Source of the DNA: Aquanectria penicillioides
Lineage: Eukaryota > Ascomycota > Sordariomycetes > Hypocreales > Nectriaceae
DNA length: 64,000 bases
Direction of reading: 5' to 3'
NCBI GenBank assembly: GCA_003415625.1
Contig: PYIU01000004.1
Span: forward strand, 1 to 64,000
Numbering within the stretch: position 1 is the stretch's first letter; each line of letters opens with the position of its first letter. The translations under genes and the position numbers were made by a program. The notes beneath the pieces are model-generated. The model was not told the DNA's origin and did no database searches. It saw only the letters and a list, made by a program, of their open reading frames with translations. Of the stretch, positions 1 through 12,653 are shown piece after piece.

Positions 1-98
1 TAGCAATAATCTATTGATCGCGAGCATAAGAATAATTACTATAGTAGTCTATCTCTTTCTCTTTCTTTCTTCTCTTTCTCTCTCTCTCTCTCTCTTTT

Positions 99-138
<40 letters not shown>

Positions 139-222
139 CTCTCTCTCCCCTCTAGCAATAATCTATTGATTGCAAGCATGAGAATATTATTATAGTAGTC
201 TATCTCTTTCTCTTTCTTTCCT
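1..222 (+). repeat. Duplicated 70-bp segment with CT microsatellites
   Basis: A segment beginning TAGCAATAATCTATTGAT occurs at 1 and again at 153; both copies run into CTTTCTCTTTC tracts, and the stretch between them is a long (CT)n microsatellite. The two copies differ mainly by C-to-T and G-to-A changes (ATCGCGAG against ATTGCAAG), the pattern expected from RIP or deamination at CpG. A further short duplicate built on CTTAGCAC lies near 267 and 311, with the same kind of difference. Confidence 0.7.
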
Positions 223-3200
223 TCTCTTTCTTTTTTTTCTCTCTCTCTCTTACTTTCTTTTAAATCTTAGCACTATAAATCGCAAATCTTCCATAGATCT
301 ACTATAGATCTTAGCACCGCAAATCGCAAATCTATTCATTTTGTTATTAAGCCTAAACTAATAATTGAACCTGCTTAGCCTTTATATAAGTTGCCTATTA
401 GCTTACTGACTTATATAAGTACTGCTTAATTGAGCGCACTTAAAAAAGAAATCTAGATTAATTAAAATGTGCCTATTTATTTTAATGCATTTAATTGGAT
501 ATTTATTAACTCTTTAGGCAAAGGGCAAGTAATTAAGTTAATTCAATTAGTTTAATAGATACCTTTATTTAAGTTAGCTATCTTATAGCAATTTAATTAA
601 ATAGACTTAAATTTGCCTATTGCTAAAAGTAATAAATAGAGTTTTTGCAAGCGCTTTATACTATTTTTATTAATTTCTTAACTAGCTAAGCATATAGCAA
701 AAGAAGGGAGTTATACTATAATTGCTAATACTATAGTTAGAAATATACTAATACTACTATTTAAACTTAATAAAGTAATTATAATTTGAACTATATTGCC
801 CCTATTAAAAGAAAGATAACCGCTAGAATTGAATAAATGAATTTGCCTTAAATTGATTAATAGGCTATTCTTAAACTCCCTAGATAAAGAGCTAGATTTT
901 TTATATACTAGAAGGGTTAATTTTAGTGAACTAATAGAATAAGATTATAACTATTGCTTATAAGCTATTTAAACCTTTAATTTCTGCTTGCTAGTTTTAT
1001 ACTAATTGATACTGCAATTAGGAACTGTATTATAAAGGAAGGTAATAGTAAAGTTAGAATAGGGAGGTTAGGTATTAAAAGCAGAATAAATTGTAGAGGG
1101 AGATAATAGTGGGTTGGATAATAGATTATAGGTATAAAGCATTTAATTAAATGCTTCCTTTAAGATTTTCTTTATATTTAAATAGATTAAGCTTAAAGTT
1201 TTCCTTTTATATTATGCCTTTAGTCTACTTAAGGGCAAGCATTAAGGCATTAAGAAGGGATAAGTTAAGGTTTAGGGTAATGTGGATTAATCTATTATTA
1301 AGTTAATTAAAAAGATAAAAGGGACCTTAAAGATATAGGAAATAAATAGATAGTTTTCTTTAATTAATTTTTATTTTTAAAATTCTAAATTCCTTGCATT
1401 TAGACTCTATTGAAGTCTTAGTGCAGCCCTTTATATATTACTTTATTTATAACTTTCTGCCCTATTTTCTTTCTTTCTTTTCTTTAAGGGACACTCTAAA
1501 GCATTTAATTAAATGCTTTAATACTCTTTTAAGTTATTTATAGCTGCTTAAAAAGGCTGTTTGGTCTTTAATTGAACCTGCTTACCCTATACCCTTTTGG
1601 GTGGGGTGTGTGTTTTGGCTAGTGTCCTTATCCACCAATATAGTAAGTAAAGTAAATCTACTAAAAATAAAACAATAAACTATAATATTAAACAATTAAT
1701 TAGCAATTAATAAGTATATATTAAATTAATTAACTAAAAGATTAACTATTAATTAATTTATTAAAAAACTATATTTAATGCTATTATAGGTTACTATATA
1801 GTAAAAAGAGTAAAATAATATAATAATAAAGAAAGCACTATTAAAGATTGCTATATTTAAATTAACTATTAAATAAAAAACTAAAATATATTAATAAGAA
1901 TTAATAGATAATTAAATAGACTTCTTTAATGCTTAATAAGCATTATAATAAATTATAATAGTAAAAGTAGCCTTTACCTTTTTTAATATAAAAGCTACTT
2001 TAGCCTTTTTTAGTATAAAAGCAACCTTAAGTTTCTTTACTATAGGGCTAAAAAAAAAAGCAAAAGGCTTTAAAACTACTAAAGAAAATAAAGGTATAAT
2101 AATAATAAAACTAAAAGAGCAATAAGCACTTATTAAATACTTGCCCTTACCTTTATAAATAGAAATAGCAATAAAGATATTTTATTATTATTATTACTAT
2201 TATTAATAATAAAGTTAAATACATTTCTAAAAGATTAAGCTAAAATTAAAAAGAGTATAATAAATTATTAAGTATATAATAGGCTAGCAATACTATTAAT
2301 AATAGGTATTAGCAGTATAATAATAGGGGCTGCCTGCCTTTTAAAAGAAAGTTAAAAAGGGGGCAGTAAAGCTTTATATAAATCCTTATTAAATAAAGAG
2401 GGAATGCTTAAATAGGCCAATACTATAGTATTAATTTCTAAAGCTAAAATAAAGCACTAAATATTTATAAAAAGGCAAGCAATTAATAGAGCTATAGGCT
2501 TTTTAGGCCTAGCAATAGACTTACTTTAAGACTTAATAGACTTAATAAAAGGTATAATAAAAGTAATATATTTATTAATAGTATAAATAAAGGTACTGTT
2601 TATATTGCTAGCTATAAATAACTTACTATTAGAAATATTGCCTTTATTATTAAGGCTAAAACCCTTAATATTATTAAATAAAGGGCTATTAACTACTTTA
2701 TAATAAATAAAGGGGCAGCTAGTATACTTTATAGTAACCTAAAGAATAGAATTCTTATAATAGAGCTATAAGGCTTTTAATATATAAAGGGCTATTGCAA
2801 TTAGCTACTTAAATAAACTATATTCTTTAGCAATATCTATAGGAGTTTTATATATACTAAAGGGCATTAAGTAAGCAATTTAAATTATAAAGTAAACTAT
2901 TATTATAAGTATAAAAAGAAATAATTAAGGTAAAATAACTATAAAGGTACTTAAGACTATTAGAAATAAGTTAATATTAATATAAATTAGCAATAAATAA
3001 TTAATAGATAATTAATAAAGGAATACTTACCTAAAACTAAAAATCTAAAATAAAGAGGTTATAAAATAAAGCTACTTCCTTAAGTTAGTGCTAAGTAAAC
3101 TATATAGTAAAAACAGTATAGTAATAAGGGCCTTTTTTAATAGTATTATAAATATAATGTTAAGTATTAATAATAAATTTAACAGTATATATAAAGTGCT

Positions 3201-3886
3201 AATACTTAATATATAAAAAAGGGTTATTATTAAAGTTAGGCTTATTAATAAAGTAGGCTTTAATAAGGCAATTTTAATATTAAACTGCAATTAGCTAAAG
3301 CTTATTAAGGATTTAAATAAAATAAATAAAAAATAAATAAAGAATATTAAATAATATACTATACTATAAGATTAATTAGTATTTTAGTAAACTATATATT
3401 AAGCAGTTTATAAATTAATATAATAAATAAAGGAAAAATTATTATATTTTTATAAAAGGCAATAAAAATAAAAACTTTTATTTATAAATTAATTAATAAA
3501 GGGATTATTATAATACTATTTTTAATAGGCTAATACTAAAAGGCCTAAAAAAGAAAAGATATTATAGAAAGTTTAATAAAGATATAGTAAATAAATTAAA
3601 CTATTATATAAAATATAAAAAAGAAAAGAAAAGGTTAAAGTTTATACAATAAGCTACTAACTAAATATTATAAAGCAATTTATACTATAATAGATTACTG
3701 CCAATTAAAATAAACTATTATAATATAGAATAATAATAATAATAATATTATATAAATACAACCTAAAACAATTACTATAAAACTAATAAATAATCGCAAA
3801 ATATTTAGGTATATATATAAATAAGTTATAGAGCAATTATAATGTATATATAAGCAGTAATAATCTTAAGCCTAAAGGACTAGGCT

Positions 3887-4285
3887 TAAGAGGAAGGGGG
3901 ATAATTGTAAAGAGATAGAGAACTTACCTTAATAGGTAGTAAGGCTCTTAAGCACAGCCATATAGGTATACTGCTATACTTTAGATAAAAGATATATCGC
4001 TAAGCGGTAGACTAATACTTAGTAAGTTAAAGCTTACATACAATATATAAGTTACCTAAAGACCTATCTTATATTACTTTAATCAGCCAACCCTTATAAT
4101 TACTAAATAAAGAACTATATTATATAAAGATTAAATAAGAACTTATCTATTCTATATTCTATATATAAGCTAATTATAAGAGGATTATAGTAAAGAAAGA
4201 AGTATAGTAATCCTAAAATTAAAGTAATCCTTAAATTGCAATAATCTAACAACCACTATAATCCATACACTATATAGATACAACA
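3887..4285 (+). mobile_element. Candidate polypurine tract plus 3' LTR of a decayed retrotransposon
   Basis: A purine tract (AAGAGGAAGGGGG, ending at 3900) sits a few bases before a stretch that starts with TGTAAAG at 3906 and could end with ACAACA at 4285. This gives a TG...CA unit of about 380 bp. A polypurine tract directly before a TG-starting repeat is the 3' end layout of Ty3/gypsy and Ty1/copia elements. No matching 5' LTR was found in the window and no pol motif survives, so this is a structural inference. A short inverted repeat (AAGCCTA / TAGGCTT, 3868-3887) precedes the tract. Confidence 0.4.
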
Positions 4286-4616
4286 AGCTATCCGCTTTAG
4301 CGCAATAGATTATTAGCTTTTAATACAACTTAATTACCTTACTAGTACTAGGATGCTTATATTAGTAATACATTACCAGATATAATAGAGGACTTATCCT
4401 TTAAGGTAAGCCCAATTGCTTAAAAGACTAATGCTATTAGTTTATTGCCAATATAAACAACCTACCCTAGATCACCCTTACCAATATAATATATAAGTAA
4501 ATAACCTAGCCATCACACAATTATACAACTGGTTCGGTTCAACAATACCTTAAGTTTAACACAATTGCTATATTTAATATAGTAGCAATATCTTAATAGA
4601 TTACTTAAAACCACTT

Positions 4617-6630
4617 TTATACTTTAAGTGCACTAACCTTACTTTTATTACCTTCTATTTTTGCCTTTATTCTCTCTATCCTCCAACCAGCGCCCCAAAA
4701 CCAATGGATCACTACTAGTGGTCCAACCACAATTGCTAATAGGGCCAATCCTAAAAACGTTGCGCTAGGGCTAACGGCCGCAATCATTGGATCTATTAAC
4801 GCCACACCTACCGCACCGAGGCTGCATCGTACCAGATTGTTCATCGCAGAAGCACTAGCGCCTTTGCCGGGGCAGAGATCGGAAACAAGAGTCTGGTTTA
4901 GAGAAAAAATGGCATTGCTTGTTGCTGCAATGAAGAATTGCAAGGCAAGTGGAACAGCAATCCATCCTCGAAAACTTGTGAGTGGAGAATCAATTGAGAA
5001 CCCGTACGTTGCCGTCGAGAGAACGAATACACACATGAAAAGCGGTAGACGGCGAAGTCGAGCGTGTTCGATAGGAAAGTCCGGGGGTAGGGACTTTGAG
5101 GAGAGAGTGGATTTGATATCGTGAGCGGATTTATATGCGGATTCCGTGGCAAGGTAGTCTTTTGTCATAAATTTACCGGCGACCCAAGACCCAATGATGG
5201 TTCCAAAGCCTGCATTCGTGTTAGATTGGCCATAGACCAAATGTAGAGTCAAGGCAAATCTGCTTACCGTTGGGAAGAAATGCTAAGCCGACTTGAAGGT
5301 CGCTAAGGTTGAACTTTTCCTTGAATAAGCTGGTCGTGCTGGATGTCACCATGCTCCAAATGGTATAGACAACTCCGCCGACCAGCAGATTAAAGAGTAT
5401 ATCCTTCTGAATTAGTAGCTTCAATGGCTCAGAAAATGTGGCCAAGCTTATCCTTTTACGAGCTCTCTCCTCTGGGTCCTGCATGTATTCAGGCTCCTTT
5501 CTCAGCCTCTGAGCCAACGGTTTGTAGATTCCGTAGAGACGCAAGCTTCCGTTTCCCGCGATGGTGCGCATGGTTTCGGGCAGAAAGAATATAATTACAA
5601 CCAAGACGAGAGATGAAAGAATGAGGAGAAAGATAAAGATGGAACGAAAACCCAGAAAGTTGGTTAGAATACCACCCAGGACGGGACCGATTGCGATACT
5701 AAAGTTGCGGACTGCATGGTCAGTTAATAGCATTCTCAGAAGATGGATCTTCGTACTGGAACTGTAAAAGCTTATGAAAGCCCCTCGCTCTGCGAGTGGA
5801 GTGATGTCTTGGATGACTCCATTCCCTGGATGGTCAGTCATATGAAAGGAGTAAGAGGTAAATGATTTACCCACCAATGCTCACAGTCGAAGCACTCCCT
5901 GCTGCCTGAATTCCACGGAAGATGAGGAGAACTGCAAAGTTTGGAGAAAAGCTGAGTGCAATATTCGCGACAATGTAGACTGTGAAGGATGCAATGTAGA
6001 TAGGACGGCGACCCAGCGAATCGGAAATTGACCCCCAGAACAGTGGAGAGATGCCTTGGATGATTAGGTATGATGTAATGGTCAGAGAAACCATACCCAA
6101 GCTGACGTTAAGATCCTGGAACAAGGTCAGGAGGTTGCAAAGTCAGGGGGAAAGCATATTACCTGTGCGATGGCGTTCAAAGACGGGAAAAAGATGTTGG
6201 ATGACAGTCCAGAGAACAGTCCCGCGACACCAATGATGATGATGACGAACCACTTTTGCTTCTGAGAGAAGATATGGTATGGTGGCTCCGGTTCGATCTC
6301 TACGGGAGTATTGGAATCATCAAATGGATTCTGTAGATGCTGGGATTTCCCAGAAATAGAATCACGGAAGGGATCTCTTAGTTCTGGCCTGTCCTGTATC
6401 CAAATTCCATGATTAAACCTGGGCGAGGATAAAGCCGTATCTCGCGAATAGCGCAAGCTAGTGCGAGTCTGATCGCGTTTGGACAATCGCGTTGGGGACG
6501 GTTCATCGGGGTACCTGTCGGGCGCAAAGTCGGGATCTTGGTAGAGGGCGTGAAGACTGCCTGCTGCAGCAGAATATATACTACGTCTTATATCTTGAAA
6601 TACCTTCGGAGACGAAGTGGTGGGTGTCAT
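4617..6630 (-). CDS. MFS drug/polyamine exporter, DHA1 type
   Basis: Multi-pass plasma-membrane transporter, probably a proton antiporter for drugs or small metabolites. Exons read as 6630-6163, 6115-5875, 5825-5757, 5711-5268 and 5209-4617; phases agree and give 604 residues. The N-terminal 140 residues are hydrophilic, then come the first membrane helix and motif A (GSISDSLGRRPIY) after helix 2. Motif-C-like glycines (AIGPVLGG) appear mid-protein, followed by a cytoplasmic loop containing PETMRTIAGNG and a second six-helix half starting near FNLLVGGVVYTIW. The start at 6630 was preferred to an upstream Met at 6711 because the longer N-terminus looks unrelated. The gene abuts the AT-rich block, and its upstream region carries a tandem repeat. 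The substrate cannot be told from sequence. Confidence 0.85.
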
Positions 6631-6881
6631 ATTGGACGTTGGCGTGATTGCGATACTCTGAAAGAAATTTCGCCGTGAGCCGAGACTTTGGATGACAGCG
6701 ATGGCGCACATCTATATGCTCATATTCACAATAGAAAACGAGTCGGCATAGCCCGAACGGCGACCCGGGATACGTAGCATCCAGACTCTAATTCAAACCG
6801 GATATGCCCATCAGCGATAGCGCTGGAACAAGATTGATTCAGATCGTGAGACCTAAACACATCTCAGACGTAAACATGCTC

Positions 6882-7030
6882 GGAATTGGTCGGTGATTAG
6901 ATGCACTATATTTTTAGCTTAAACTTCGCACGGCCATGGCTTGTTTGAAGGGATGTTGCGGAATTGCTCGGTGATTAGATGCACTATGTTTTAGCTTCGG
7001 CCTCGCACGGCCACGAGCTGTTTGAAGGGG
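6882..7030 (+). repeat. Two-copy imperfect tandem repeat, 78-bp period
   Basis: Units at about 6882-6952 and 6960-7030 share GGAATTG, TCGGTGATTAGATGCACTAT, TTTTAGCTT, CGCACGGCCA and TGTTTGAAGGG. The repeat lies roughly 250-400 bp upstream of the MFS exporter start. Each unit carries CGG/CCG triplets, so it could hold regulator binding sites. The rest of 6631-7212 holds no gene that I recognise. Confidence 0.7.
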
Positions 7031-7212
7031 CACTGTGAAACAACCCAGCATGGCTATGTTCGTACCGACCCGATCCTAAATATAGAGTCGGATCAAATGT
7101 GTCCGGGAACGCAACAGCGCTGAATAGACCATGAGGAATTTACAACGTCACTTATTTCCCTTTGCCCCCAGAGAAGTGCCACCTGGACCTAACAAGATCA
7201 ACTAACTGCAAG

Positions 7213-7766
7213 ATGGGGATGCTCTCGACGGCAAGGCGTAAAGAGCCACCACACATACTCAATCTTAGCATCCGCGACGTCGGCATACAACAAGATACGC
7301 CTACATCACGGCCAAGAACACCACAAACTCTTTCAAAGCCAACAACAAGGAGACCGCAAACCCCCGTTCCGATACGAAGCCAACCATTGACACCCGTGAG
7401 GACAAAAGTGGAGACGATAACCCGTGTGATAACTACAAAAGTTGAATCGCCTACAGCTGTTGTCTTTGTCACTGTCCCGATTTCCAAGACCGTTACGGTG
7501 CCTACGATACCAACAGTTATAACACAGCCAGGCACCAAAAATGGATCAGAGTCTCAGTCGTCGGTGTCTCCGCCGACGGTGTTTACGTCCAACACGGGCG
7601 TTGTTCTCTTAGCCGTGCTTGGAAGCCTTGGTAAGTCCACTTTCTCTGGTACTTGCTGTTGAAACCATGTTGATTTCATATAGCGGCCATATCATTTATT
7701 GCTATGGCTTCCATAATTTTGTGGAGGAAACGAAGACGCGAGGCGAAAAAGGAGGATGTAGGTTGA
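7213..7766 (+). CDS. Small single-pass membrane protein with Pro/Thr-rich ectodomain
   Basis: The frame opens without an obvious signal peptide; the first in-frame ATG is at 7213, so the true N-terminus may lie in an unrecognised upstream exon. Residues up to about 140 are rich in Pro, Thr, Ser and Val, including repeated TxVxxxT patterns. A canonical intron at 7631-7683 (GTAAGT...ATAG) joins in phase to a second exon. Across the junction runs one hydrophobic helix (VVLLAVLGSL then AAISFIAMASIIL), followed by a basic stop-transfer cluster (WRKRRREAKK) and the stop at 7766. The layout resembles fungal Mid2/Wsc-like surface proteins, but I see no cysteine domain. Spliced continuity of the helix is the main support. 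Confidence 0.45.
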
Positions 7767-8728
7767 ATCATATTAACCAAGACTTGAGTTAATTGTAAGT
7801 AGAGCAATTGATTTAGTGGCCGGGTGGTGTAGACCAAGATAGCTTGAAAGAATAAAGAGGTTATGAAGGATAATAAACGATAGGCGATTCGCTTTAATTA
7901 TCTTCTTCGGGCTCTATTGCAATGGCAGGCGTTAAAATAAGGCCATGCTTCGAGGAAGGAGCGCTTGCCTAGTAATATTCTAACCCTATTCCTTGCAGGT
8001 AGATGCAACGATGTGCAGTCATCGGGCGAATTGTAAAGGATGCCATGAATCCTTCAAAGAGATAGACCAATAGTATTGCTATAGATCGATCCCGAAAATT
8101 CCGAACCATGTCGAAATCTACGTCTCTCTCAAAACCTGGTCCCCAACAGGGTGTGTAGTATGCGTCTTCTATAGTACTAGTGTACGGATGTGCAGACAGC
8201 TCAGCCGAGAGGCACAGCGCCCGTAGAACTCAGGGAATGCGGCGGCGAGGCTGCAACTCCGCTAGGTCCGCACTCTTAGCTGCCCCCATGGGGAAATGAT
8301 CCGATCTCCGGGCAAAGTGGGCTACATAAATTTAGCCGAATACTCTACGCACCAATCGCGACTGAAGCACTAACTCTGATCAAGTTACCTCCTATGGATT
8401 GCACGTCTGGCCGACATGGATCCAGGTGCAGTCTCGGATTGAACGGCCGGAACCAAGGGGAGGCAACCGAAGAAGCGAACTTGGTTGTGTCTTTGACTCG
8501 AGTGCGACCCAATGGAACACCTTGAATGGCGACCAACGTAGGAACAAACAAAGGAGCCAACAATTCCCTGCGCCAATTTCCAGTCCCCCAGTATTGTTCC
8601 TTTCTCAAGCGATTAATTGTTGAACTGGCAATGGCCTTAAATACGGAGAATCAGTATATTCTTATTATTCACTCTAACTGACTTCTTCTTTCTATCCAAA
8701 TCCCCATACATTAGGAGCCTCGACCAAA
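7767..8728. other. Intergenic, no gene recognised
   Basis: Short frames on both strands here have no domain or splice support. The last 100 bp before 8729 are pyrimidine-rich and form the likely promoter and leader of the RTA1-like gene. Confidence 0.6.
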
Positions 8729-9835
8729 ATGACGGCTCCCGATGGTTATATCGAAGGTTTTGTTTGCACTCTAGACACATGCTCCGTAAAACAATGGGGC
8801 TACATCCACTACCAGCCCAGCATTCCCGGAAATGCCCTTTTCCTGGCCATGATGGCTATCCTTGCATTCTCCCAACTCTATCTGGGCATAAGGAACAAAA
8901 CGAGGGGCTTCATGATGGCCATGTTCCTAGGCTTGTTGACGGAAACAGTTGGTTACATCGCCCGTATCATGTTGCATGGAAACCCGTTTAGCAGAGATTA
9001 TTTCTTGTGGTACCTTATCACACTTACCATCGGTCCCGTCTTCATCGCGGCTGGAATCTACCTGACTCTCGGGCGGATTGTCGTTGTCTACGGGGAGGCT
9101 ATTAGTCGAATCAAACCTCGGTCGTACACGACATTTTTCTTAGGATGCGATATTGTTAGTCTTGTTGTTCAGGCAGTCGGTGGAGGCATCGCTGCATCCA
9201 CGCCTTTGACAAATCAAGCTTTGGTATTCCACAACTGCTCCTCAATATCAAATAATGATCTTGGGAGGCTATGCTGACAATTCGGCACTCCTAGATCGAT
9301 GTAGGAACAAATATTCTTGTCGCAGGTCTCTCGATCCAGGTCGCTTGTCTATTTGCTTTTTCAGCATGCAGTCTCGAATTCTTTTGGCGCGTGAGAAAGA
9401 ACCTTGACCTGTTCAATCCTGAGTTTACCGATCTTGTCAACAGAAAAAGATTCAAGACGTTCTTGTTTTGTATGTACCAGGATTCAACATCATATATTCT
9501 CTTAAAAAGCTAACAGATAGCAAGCACTTTTTGGCGCAACGGCATGCTTGTTTGCACGAACCATCTTCCGGTCCGTCGAGTTAAGCCAGGGGTTCACGGG
9601 TAAACTAGCCAACCAAGAGATTGAGTTTATGATACTCGATGGAGTTATGGTCATACTGGCATCCGTTTCTTTGACTATCTGCCACCCGGGATATGGATTC
9701 GGTGGACGATGGAACGAGGCAGGGTTCCGGTTTCGCACCTCCAAGGCCAAGGCCGACCATGAGGAAGCCTCACGGACAATTGCCCCTGCTGGCAGCGAGA
9801 AAGTAGAGCCAGAGACGTCTGCGGAGAGGCTGTGA
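8729..9835 (+). CDS. RTA1-like lipid-translocating exporter family protein
   Basis: Seven-helix fungal membrane protein of the RTA1/RTM1/RSB1 family. Members are linked to resistance to toxic lipids and drugs and to sphingoid-base export; the substrate here is unknown. The start is ATG at 8729. Exons read 8729-9223, 9295-9469 and 9525-9835, giving 326 residues with consistent phase. Family hallmarks are visible: an N-terminal extracellular segment with two cysteines, GLLTETVGYIAR in helix 3, GPVFIAAGIYLTLGR in helix 4, the loop-and-helix segment CDIVSLVVQAVGGG, and FARTIFRSVEL followed by GFTGKL in the last third. The acceptor of intron 2 is an AAG rather than YAG, chosen because only it keeps frame. 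The C-terminal tail is hydrophilic and acidic. Confidence 0.85.
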
Positions 9836-12360
9836 TAGCGAGTTTTCTAACCGCTTATTACTTTGTGCAATACAAGAGAAGAAAGCGGCTTCCTGGACCC
9901 TCTGTATTTAAAGTCCAATCCTGGAACACAACTCTAGCTATTGCCACCCGGGACTACCACCCACAACCCTCAATAAATCAACTTAAATGGTGACCTGCCT
10001 GACCTAGAATCCACCATGCTCATCTTGCATACCAATCTCTCAGCCTGGGAAAACAGGAAATACCATCAGTCGATTGCCAATACAGCTGCTAAAGGCGTGA
10101 GAATTTACGCTCCAGAGCAGGATCACGTAGCTGGCAGGCGGTTGACCCTCAACCTGAGGAAATCCTTTTCCAAGTTCTTTACCCTTCTGGAGATTATGGG
10201 TGTTCAGTTACCAAATCGCATCTATGTTAGCCTTATGTGTCATTGCAATACTCATCAGGATATCTAAACCCCGAGCACATTACACATTGTGGACACATGC
10301 TTCAGCGCGACGTAAGTGCCTTAAAGTTATTCAATAGGACGAATGCTATATACAAACAATCTTGGTCTTGCGGTGCCGGAAGAAACTGCAGTGCAAGCAA
10401 ATGGCAACATCATGCTTGAGGACTCAGGTATTTACCTTGATGCTCATACACTTTGAAGAAGCATGTAGAGTTTCCCACGGGTAAAAGGCACTCGTAAAGA
10501 TCAAACTTTCCCGAAAAGGCCGAAAGCCGTCGCTTTGGCTCCATGGATGAGCTCAGGAGCTACCACAGTCAAGGAGATTGGGGGATGGTCGAATCATTGG
10601 TCATAGTGATGAGCCATTCGACCAACACTATCCTACCTTCGCATCATGACACTTGCCGAGATCGACTAGTTTGAAACACAACTTTTTAGCAGGAGTGGTG
10701 CTGTCCAAGCCGACTTTGTGTTATCGACTTTACTTGCCCACGGCCGCCTTGTTTCCGGCTTCTCCTCCAGCCATCAATAGCCGGGCCGATTAATAGCGTT
10801 AGCTTTGGTAACCACATTCGATTAACCCTTCAGCTTGTAGATGCACGAGAAAATGGATTCCCGAGGCTATGTTCCTGTCTCCCCTTAGACTGGCTTGATA
10901 CAAACCCCAAGTGGAATAGTGAGAGCTAAAATATTTCCGGAAGCGTCAAGCGACTCAAATCTTGGCTGGGCGAGAAATTGAAGTCATTATTGCATCAAGT
11001 GGTAAAATCAGTTAAGCAAAAGGTTGCTGGCGCCCCCGGCTACTGTGCTCCCTCTGCTAAGAATAATATGGTTGCGGTTAAAGCAACACTTAGTGAGCTT
11101 AGTTGGAAGTATCCAGACAGGCCAGTTACTGAGAGATCATTACTGAGTGATCATGACTGGAGGCAAGAGCTTTAATGATATTCTTATGGGCTTGATGGAG
11201 TCGGTCGAATGTTTGAAAGGATGTCGGTTTAGTCTGGACTTGGGCTTACGAGCTTGAATATCCATTTATGTGACTCACTAGATTGGTTGGGGCTCTGATG
11301 GAATTCCAAGAAAACTGCCAAATTGACAATTCCTTGATGCTCAGTGGGGGATCTTGGAAATATCCTCAATCTTAATGTTAGACACACATCATTCATCCAT
11401 GATCAAGTAATCTCGTCTTTGCCCATTGAGTTCAATTTACTAACCCAAGGCAAGGATCGGTCCTTGCCCTTGTTTCAACCACCTGTCGTCCATGTGGTAA
11501 GAATGGTAAAAACCGAAATGATAATTGCGCTGATAGCTTTTCTTGGCGAACTAGTGTCATAAAGTGACGTAAGAGATAACTTGTTCAACTCGGTTCCAAA
11601 TACACTTGAGGCAATTCTTATCACGAGAACCGAGTAACCCAAGGGGGTAGTACTGTATACTAATATGAACTCTTATTAAAATGGTAGCCGGCCCTTCTTA
11701 AGCCTAGGCTCATAAGTGGGATTCAGCCGTAGATTACGGGAGTTCTCAAAAATGGTGACAATTGACGACGCAGACATTGAGTCATATCTATTGGCCATTA
11801 TGTGGTCTACCCAAGTCAACTTGACGACTCCATTTACTCGATTCCAACATGTAATATACCCATTCTCAAATGTCTTCCCCCATCCCATTCCTCTATGATC
11901 GCGAGTATCTAATGAGAATGTGACTCAATTCAAGCTTTATCAAATACATTTATGCCATGGGAATAGAAAGTAAATAAATAATCCATCACCATCAGAATTG
12001 GGTTAAGGATATTTTCGGTTCTGTAATATAGATTGCATTTTTAAAAATTGTACTGAGGTTATGGTTCAATTTTCAGCTGTAGAAGCGGTATAGGGTATTT
12101 GTCACGCGTAAAACACACTATGCCACTAGCAAAAGTGTAAGGCGCCTTACTACAGGTGCTGATGCAAATAGGCCATATGTACTCGCGACAGTATTCTAGC
12201 TCAATGTTTTTAGGGTATCAGCCTCCTTTACTGTCGCGGGATACGGGACTATTGAGGTTATCGTCGAAGACCGTATCCATCACGTGTGGCTGTCACACAG
12301 CGAGCTTGGAGCTCCGTCCTTTGAACCGAGCTTTGGATCCGCTTAGGGCAAGCTCAAGGG
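9836..12360. other. 2.5-kb gene-poor stretch
   Basis: Composition is normal and not AT-converted, but the open frames are short, carry no recognisable domain and are not joined by convincing introns. Some frames (10016-10267, 10978-11175) read like protein over 60-80 codons. They could be remnants of a decayed gene, but I cannot assign them. Confidence 0.4.
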
Positions 12361-12368
12361 TATAAAAG
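12361..12368 (+). promoter_or_regulatory. TATA box candidate
   Basis: A perfect TATAAAAG lies about 290 bp upstream of the small three-exon gene that starts at 12654, on the same strand. It is the best core-promoter element in this part of the window. If it is used, the leader would be about 260 nt and might contain a further 5' exon. Confidence 0.35.
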
Positions 12369-12653
12369 GAAGCTCTGAGACAATATTCTCTTGTAGAAAA
12401 ACAAAGCTTTTAATATTTAGACCTCAATACGCATGCATCTCCTGTGTGATTACGTGTGACATCAACCAAGATCCACAAACGGCCCGCTCCCATCCAATCA
12501 ATGCTGAGTGTCAAACTGTGCCGAATAATACCCGTTCCGAAAAGAATTTTTATGGTATACTCATTTCTAGTTTCATCAGCACAATTTTTTCTAACAAGAA
12601 AGGTTCAGACAATTTTATTTGATCTACTATAATCACGGAGCTATATCTTCAAT

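Larger units (their letters stand above)
1..4600. repeat. AT-rich, RIP-like degenerate repeat block
   Basis: The stretch is dominated by A and T, is full of stops in all frames, and keeps no readable protein domain; short open frames in it are chance. Composition changes sharply near 4600, where normal coding sequence begins (the stop codon of the MFS gene is at 4617). The likely origin is one or more retroelements destroyed by repeat-induced point mutation. A candidate 3' LTR end is listed separately. The block continues past the left edge of the window, so its full size is unknown. The RIP reading is an inference from composition and from CpG differences between internal duplicates. Confidence 0.75.

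Noticed and set aside
60..150. CRISPR-like or satellite array at the CT tracts
   Set aside because: Simple dinucleotide microsatellite without spacer structure.
3072..3290. 72-codon hydrophobic frame in the AT-rich block
   Set aside because: Composed almost only of Leu, Ile, Thr, Ser and Asn codons, as expected by chance in AT-converted DNA.
7152..7538. 128-codon minus-strand frame
   Set aside because: It is the antisense shadow of the spliced Pro/Thr-rich membrane protein.
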